Part shown: in pieces, positions 58,833 through 64,000 of the stretch
Position numbering within the stretch: the stretch's first letter is position 1
Layout: each line of letters opens with the position of its first letter
DNA from: Myxocyprinus asiaticus
Taxonomy: Eukaryota > Chordata > Actinopteri > Cypriniformes > Catostomidae
Length of the DNA: 64,000 nt
Reading direction: 5' to 3'
Assembly: GCF_019703515.2 (NCBI RefSeq)
Contig: NC_059347.1
Coordinates: 19,490,001 to 19,554,000 of the forward strand
Position numbers and translations under genes: made by a program
The notes under the pieces: generated by a model
What the model was told of the DNA's origin: nothing
The model's input: only the letters and a program-made list of their open reading frames with translations
Database searches by the model: none

Positions 58833-59803
58833 GACCCTGTGCAAGGTCAGGGAGGACGAGGAGCAGGTCATCCTAGTGGCACCCTACTGGCCCACCCAGA
58901 CTTGGGTCTCGGACCTCACACTCCTCGCGACAGCCCCTCCCTGGCAAATTACCCTGAGGAGGGTTCTCCTCTCTCAGGGACGGGGCACCATCTGGCACCC
59001 ATGACCAGACCTCTGGAATGTTCATGTCTGGCCCTTGGACGGGATGCAGAAGACCTAAGTGGCCTACCACCCATGGTGGTAGACACGATCACTCAGGCTA
59101 GGGCTCCCTCTACGAGGCGCCTATATGCCTTGCAGTGGTGTCTGTTTGCTAAGTGGTGTTCTTCCCGGCGCAAAGACCCCCAGAGATGCGCAGTCGGGTA
59201 GCTTTCCTACCTGCAGGAGAGGCTGTAATTGGCCGCTATGGCGGCGCACCACAATGCAGTTGACGGTAAGTATTTAGGGAAGCATGACCTGATCATCAGG
59301 TTCCTTAGAGGCACGAGGAGGTTGAATCCTCCCAGACCATGCCTCATTCCCTCATGGGATCTCTCTGTGGTCCTGCGGGGAGCCCCGTTTGTGCCCTGGA
59401 GTCAGTTGAGCTAAAAGCAGTCTCTTGAAGACTGCCTCCTGAATGAGCTCACGTCCATCAAAAGGGTAGGGGACCTGCAGGCATTCTCTGTCAGCGACAC
59501 ATGCCTGGAGTTTGGTCCAGAATACTCTCACGTGGTCCTGAGGCCCCAACCGAGCTATATGCCCAAGGTTCCAACGTCCCCATTTAGGGATCAGGTGATG
59601 AACCTGCAAGCAAAGCTGCCCCAGGAGGAGGCAGACACAGCCTTTTCGTTGCTGTGTCCGGTGCGTGCTTTGCGCATCTACTTGGATCACATGCAGAGCT
59701 TTTGAGGCTCTGAGCAGCTCTTTGTCTGCTTCGGAGGACAGCAGAATGGGAGCGCTGCCTCCAAACAGAGGATCGCCCACTGGGTCGCTGACACCATGTC
59801 AAT
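58833..59803 (+). pseudogene. DIRS copy 4 recombinase, catalytic end missing
   Basis: Linker and core-binding region (TLCKVREDEEQVILVAPYWPTQTW, YALQWCLFAKWCSSRRKDPQRCAVG) then a TAG at 59,199 and a ~45-base loss. The first catalytic arginine region (SIKRVGDLQAFSVS, about 59,455) is present; the H-x-x-R box and tyrosine lie beyond the break. Confidence 0.78.
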
Positions 59804-62097
59804 AGGAGACAGCAAACGGAGTCGAGAATGCGGCCATCCAATCTGACCTTAAAATCACCATGCGCATTTTCATTCAGAAGGTTTACAGTATAGTAATATT
59901 AGCTTCACAGACTAATCATTGCTTTGTAATTTTCTATATGTTTATTTAATATATTGCTTTTTGCCTGTGCTCGTTGGATGAAACCTTTAATTTGTTATTA
60001 TTCGTGCCTTTCTGAATAAGGTATTCGGCTTCAGGCACATCCCTAATTTTCAGTATTCCAAATTGCTCTAAATAATTCTTCCCACTACATAATTCATATT
60101 ATGATTGTAAGTCAGCCAAATATTTCCTAAAATGTATTCATGGTGTAGCCAACATACTTTCCAAATGAACTCAAGCCCTCATATGTCATACGCTGGGGAT
60201 ATATGGAGCTCATATCTTACACATCAGAGCAATAACAGAAGAATGGCACATCCTATAACTAGCCCATCACATACTGGATCTAGAGAACCTCTACTTTATT
60301 AGCATGTACACATGTGTATTTATATGTGTGCATGTCATTTTGAGTGCATTTGGTCAGATGTGCAAATGTAGGAGGTGGAAAGACTGAATTTGATGTTCTG
60401 TATTGATGATGTCAATTAATAAAAGCCCCTCTGTAGTGTTTTTCCCACATACTTTAATTTTAACCATTGCTGTTAAGAGGCAGAGTGTTGTAGATTAGTA
60501 GAGAGATTAATGGACAGGACGGTGACACTCACTCCGTCAGCCATAAACACTACATGCGGTTCCTTCCGCAGGAAATACACTAAAATATGGGCTGATGAAA
60601 TATTGGAGTATATTTCAATAAGCTTGAGGTTTCTGTTTTTGCTCTGAAATCTCTTTCTCACCCTCCCCCTCTTTCTTCTCTCTCAGTTTATCTCTCTCTT
60701 ATTCCTTTTTCCTCATAATTGGATTTGTGCGATCGAATTTGCAGAGAATTACTTTTGACCGAAAGGAAATGCTTAAAAGTGACACATACAGACTTCCTTT
60801 CACCCTTAAATACATGTGCGAACACATCTGCATGCCAACCCAGGGCATTTTACTGCCATTAAATCAACATCAGTATTCTATTTTCATATAACAACGTCAA
60901 AGCCAAAATGTGTAATTTCTAGCATCCCCAATCAAAATAGCAAAAAAACGTCTCTCTTCAAACAGCTATCCAAATACTCCCGTTTTCAGTTGGTCCGCTA
61001 AACTACAGATAGTCCCATCCCTTTTTCTAGTTGACACTGCTTATTAAGGTGGGATAGGAGAAAGTATTTTTACCTTAGAACAATTACACACTTCAACTTT
61101 GACCAAGTTTGAGAATGATGTGGCACTGACAGGAGCTTGACCTTCTCTTGAACAAAATTTATATTATTCATTTCTAATTATTGATTCTTAAAAGCAGAGT
61201 CTTTTAAAGCAGCTAAGTAGCTCACTGCACTTCAAAAGAGAAGCTTTTAGAAGGGAACAGTGTGCCTGTGTACGGCTTGATGCAAAAGACCTAATCTTTC
61301 AGTGCCGTTAATCAGTGCATGTTTTGTCGATCAAGCATATTCAAATGTAAACTCCTAAACATAGACACAAAGGCAGCTCTATGACTCATGTCATTACTCT
61401 ATACTGTAATGCACAGTAACAGATGGATACACACACATACATTAATGCATGCATTCACGCTCGCACAAGAGAGACCTATTTATTCTATAGTGCAACAGTG
61501 ACCACCCACTTTTTCAACAGTCTTGGTTCCCGAAGTATTTTTCCCATTTATTTTCCAAAAATTCATCAGTATAGAGTTCAATATAAGCCATAAACCAAAT
61601 CAACCAGCTCATGAATCACAACAGAAAATATTTATTGGCTTTAAGCTGATTTTAATCCAAAACATACTTGAAAATCAGACAAATAAACATTATAGACATG
61701 AGCGTTTATGAGAGAAATCCAGAAATGCACACGTTCATGCAGGAACATGCATTGTATAGCGTAAACATCTTTCAAGCTTCCTTCACTAGCACTCATGAAC
61801 ACACAACAGATGTCAAGATTTCCACTATGCATGAACTATGCAGTATTGCGAATGACATAAAGGAATCAGAAACAACGAATATTCAAATATATACCAAGAT
61901 TTAAGTAGTTTGACAGTATAGGGAGACAGACTGATGAAATCATTTGCAATGTTTCATAGGAGTGGACGGTTATAGCTAGGCACTTTCAGCGCAATTTACA
62001 TTTCCATGGTAACAACAACTTCTCTGATAGGTGGATCTTTCTTCAGGATAGGTAGTTTTGTTGTTTAAACATGACTTTTAAAAACTGAAGTTCAGGG
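59804..62097. other. Intron- or intergenic-like sequence without a gene
   Basis: No repeat with definable ends. A CT-rich patch lies at 60,660-60,710. A minus-strand stretch near 60,530-60,600 resembles a short coding exon with a GTGAGTG donor, but the frame match is too short to support. Confidence 0.4.
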
Positions 62098-62510
62098 GCC
62101 TGGGTAGCACAGCAAGTAAAGACGCTGACTACCACACCTGGAGTAGCAAGTTCAAATCCAGGGTGTGCTGAGTGACTCCAGTCAGGCTTCCTAAGCAATC
62201 AATTGGCCCGGTTGCTAGGGTAGGTAGAGTCACGTTGGTTATCCTCCTCATGGTCGCTATAATGTGGTTCTCACTCTCGGTGGGGAGCGTGGTGAGTTGT
62301 GCATGGACGCGTTACCGTGGAGATATAGCGCATGTGGAGGCTTCACGCTATTCTCCACGGTAATGCGCTCAACAAGCCACGTGATAAGATGGATTGACGG
62401 TCTCAGACATGGAGGCAACTGACTGAGGCGAGTCACTAAGCCACCATTAGGACCTAGAGCGCATTGGGAATTGGGCATTCCAAATTGGGGAGAAAGGGGA
62501 TAAAAAAATA
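62098..62510 (+). mobile_element. tRNA-derived SINE
   Basis: Begins GGCCTGGGTAGCACAGCAAG, an A-box-like polymerase III promoter, with the B box GTTCAAATCC at 62,150-62,159 in a tRNA-like head. A ~340-base body follows and ends in AAATTGGGGAGAAAGGGG plus an A-rich AAATAAAATAAAAAT tail. The body contains a long hairpin (62,307-62,368). The structure is that of a family abundant in cyprinid genomes; I do not assign a name. Confidence 0.8.
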
Positions 62511-63698
62511 AAATAAAAATTTAAGTTCAAACTGATTTGAGGCTTCTATAGATGCATATATCATCGCTTCAACTAATGGACCAACCTGAACTAATGGGAA
62601 GTCTGTCTTGAAAGGTTCATTCGTTGTCATTAAAAAGCTATTTCTTTATGGAGAAAATTAATGGGATTTTTACTTCCAGAACCGACTGTTGCGCTCTACT
62701 GCAAATGGCTATTTGTCTGAACATGAAAGCAACCTACTGTTGTGCATTAATTTGTGTATGTTTACGCATGTTCTCATACACAGGGGCTGATTAGAGCTGT
62801 GTGTCTCCAGCAGGTAAACAGCCCGCCTTCCAGGCAAACACATACACACACAGGGCATTTGATTTGTGATGCAATGAACAAAATAAATAAATAAAAATAA
62901 CGAAGCAGAAATAAATGGACACTCCGTCTGCAAGCAGTTGTAGCACCCCCTGATGTCGCAGACAGCCAGAATTTGTTTCACCGTGTTGAGCAAACACACC
63001 TGCAGACCAGCACACTCAGTCAACCAATATGCTTGAATGTTACTACGCAAAATCCATTTTGTTGTGTCGCACGTTGATTTGACGATACATTCATTCTAGT
63101 CTTCAGCAAATCAGCTGAAATGTATCTGGTTACCATGGCAATGATGTCATGCGCTTAGCGCTCGTGCTCTATGTTGTCCTGTCAGTCGTGTAACTTCTCA
63201 GCGAGTGCTAATTACTACTGTGTTGACTCATTATTTTCCCAAACCAGTCGGCAGATAGAGACAAAAAAGAAATCTAAGTATATATTATTTCTTCAGATAG
63301 GGATCATTTTAGATAAAAGTAAACTAAATTGAAAGGACAAATTGAAAATGAAGTAAAAATAAAAAACAAAATTAAAATTCGAAACAATAATAATTCTGGT
63401 TTTAAACGCAACTTTCACTTTCTTTAGTCTATGTTTGAGTGGAGGGGAACAGCAACAAATAACTGATATGTCAACAGAACACAATAAGTGTGTTGAGGGA
63501 CAGTTTTGTCTTCATACACCTAAAGCATATGCTTTCATTCTGAAACCACTTTGAAGTTTGTTCAGCAGGAAACCAAATATAAAACATTTATATTGACATT
63601 TGTGTTTTCTTAGTTAGTTAAAATAAGTTAAAATAAGCTTAAAATATTGATGTTGAGTTTATGGTTACAATTTTAATTCAGATTCATGAACAGATTCA
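62511..63698. other. Sequence without a gene
   Basis: A/AAT-rich patches near 62,880-62,900 and 63,345-63,390. No coding evidence. Confidence 0.45.
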
Positions 63699-63858
63699 TT
63701 CGGACTCGGACTCGACTCGGACTCGGACTCGACTCAGACTCGGCCCGTTATGGACTCGGTCTTGAGTCTGACTCGGCCCCTTTTGTACTCGGACTCAACT
63801 CAGATTCGATTGTTTAAAGACTCGGACTTGACTCGGACTTGACTAAGGTGGACTCAAA
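63699..63858. repeat. Degenerate GACTCG/GACTCG-A tandem repeat
   Basis: About 20 variants of GACTCGG, GACTCGA, GACTTGA over 160 bases, ending 'caaacccaacactaga'. It may be the terminal repeat tract of a DNA element whose body lies elsewhere. Confidence 0.75.
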
Positions 63859-64000
63859 CCCAACACTAGAATACCACATCATTCCTTCAACATTATGTAA
63901 TGATACTGTATCACATTACAAAACAACTAAATCAGACATGTCTGATGGCTTGGAAAATCATCTGACTGGATGAGGGCAAAGAGTGAAAGGTTAATTCGTT

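Larger units (their letters stand above)
56459..59803 (+). mobile_element. DIRS retrotransposon copy 4, left end kept, right end lost
   Basis: Starts TTCCCTATCTGTCACTCACT. The left repeat is cut at about 56,520 and joined to gag, removing the promoter. Further deletions join gag to the RT N-terminus (about 57,318), RNase H to the pol linker (about 58,833) and shorten the recombinase (about 59,200-59,230). Homology stops near 59,803, before the HSTR box, so the recombinase active site, internal complementary region and right repeat are absent. Confidence 0.88.

Noticed and set aside
60473..60661. Minus-strand 62-codon frame with a GTGAGTG donor, exon-like
   Set aside because: Only a few residues look coding, the acceptor is ambiguous and no family was recognised.
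62098..62170. Functional tRNA gene
   Set aside because: A and B boxes are present but the cloverleaf is imperfect and the sequence continues into a SINE body.
1..64000. CRISPR array, operon, phage or plasmid system
   Set aside because: No regularly spaced repeats with unique spacers, no ribosome-binding-site-led gene clusters; the sequence is plainly vertebrate intron and transposon DNA.

Overview
The window is vertebrate nuclear DNA, most likely from a cyprinid or closely related otophysan fish. It is AT-rich and intron-like, holds almost no host coding sequence, and is packed with transposons of the mix typical of cyprinid genomes: Tc1/mariner, hAT-like elements, MITEs, a tRNA-derived SINE, an L2-like LINE and DIRS retrotransposons. 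There is no prokaryotic gene organisation, no CRISPR array and no rRNA or canonical tRNA gene.

The one host gene I recognise is retinoid X receptor alpha (rxra) on the minus strand. A single exon at about 17,794-18,050 encodes the N-terminal A/B region and is bounded by good splice signals. No DNA-binding-domain exon is visible, so positions 1-17,793 are probably the following intron. Much or all of the sequence above 18,050 is probably the long first intron or upstream region. A CpG-rich, splice-site-bounded 132-bp segment at 46,363-46,494 is a candidate upstream exon, not proven.

Layout. 1-3,376: two Tc1-type transposase relics and a non-autonomous Tc1/mariner. 4,715-5,077: a small MITE. 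9,063-15,430: a structurally complete but mutated DIRS element (copy 1). 17,794-18,050: rxra exon. 20,200-21,780: MITE and duplicated Tc1 ends. 21,795-25,901: 5'-truncated DIRS copy 2. 26,780-27,385: MITE. 30,518-31,262 and 36,303-37,050: a near-identical direct duplication that brackets DIRS copy 3 (31,827-35,493). 38,014-50,419: mostly MITEs, some nested two or three deep, SINE fragments, microsatellites and a hAT-like element with target duplications. 50,845-54,201: a nearly full-length, damaged L2-like LINE with a long open RT domain. 54,409-55,582: a fold-back MITE. 55,960-56,458: a mariner relic abutted by DIRS copy 4 (56,459-59,803). 62,098-62,510: a tRNA-derived SINE. 63,699-63,858: a hexamer-like tandem repeat.

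The four DIRS copies are the main source of structure. They share inverted terminal repeats with a CCAAT/octamer/TATA promoter facing inward, and an internal complementary region that spells the reverse complement of the joined ends. They also share a pol region in which RT, RNase H and tyrosine recombinase were one reading frame, and a recombinase stop codon that lies inside a perfect splice donor. Comparing copies predicts a short 3' intron and a 35-codon C-terminal extension that no single-ORF reading shows. All four lie on the plus strand, antisense to rxra. I see no wholly new gene system; the DIRS architecture and the rxra context are the points most worth following.
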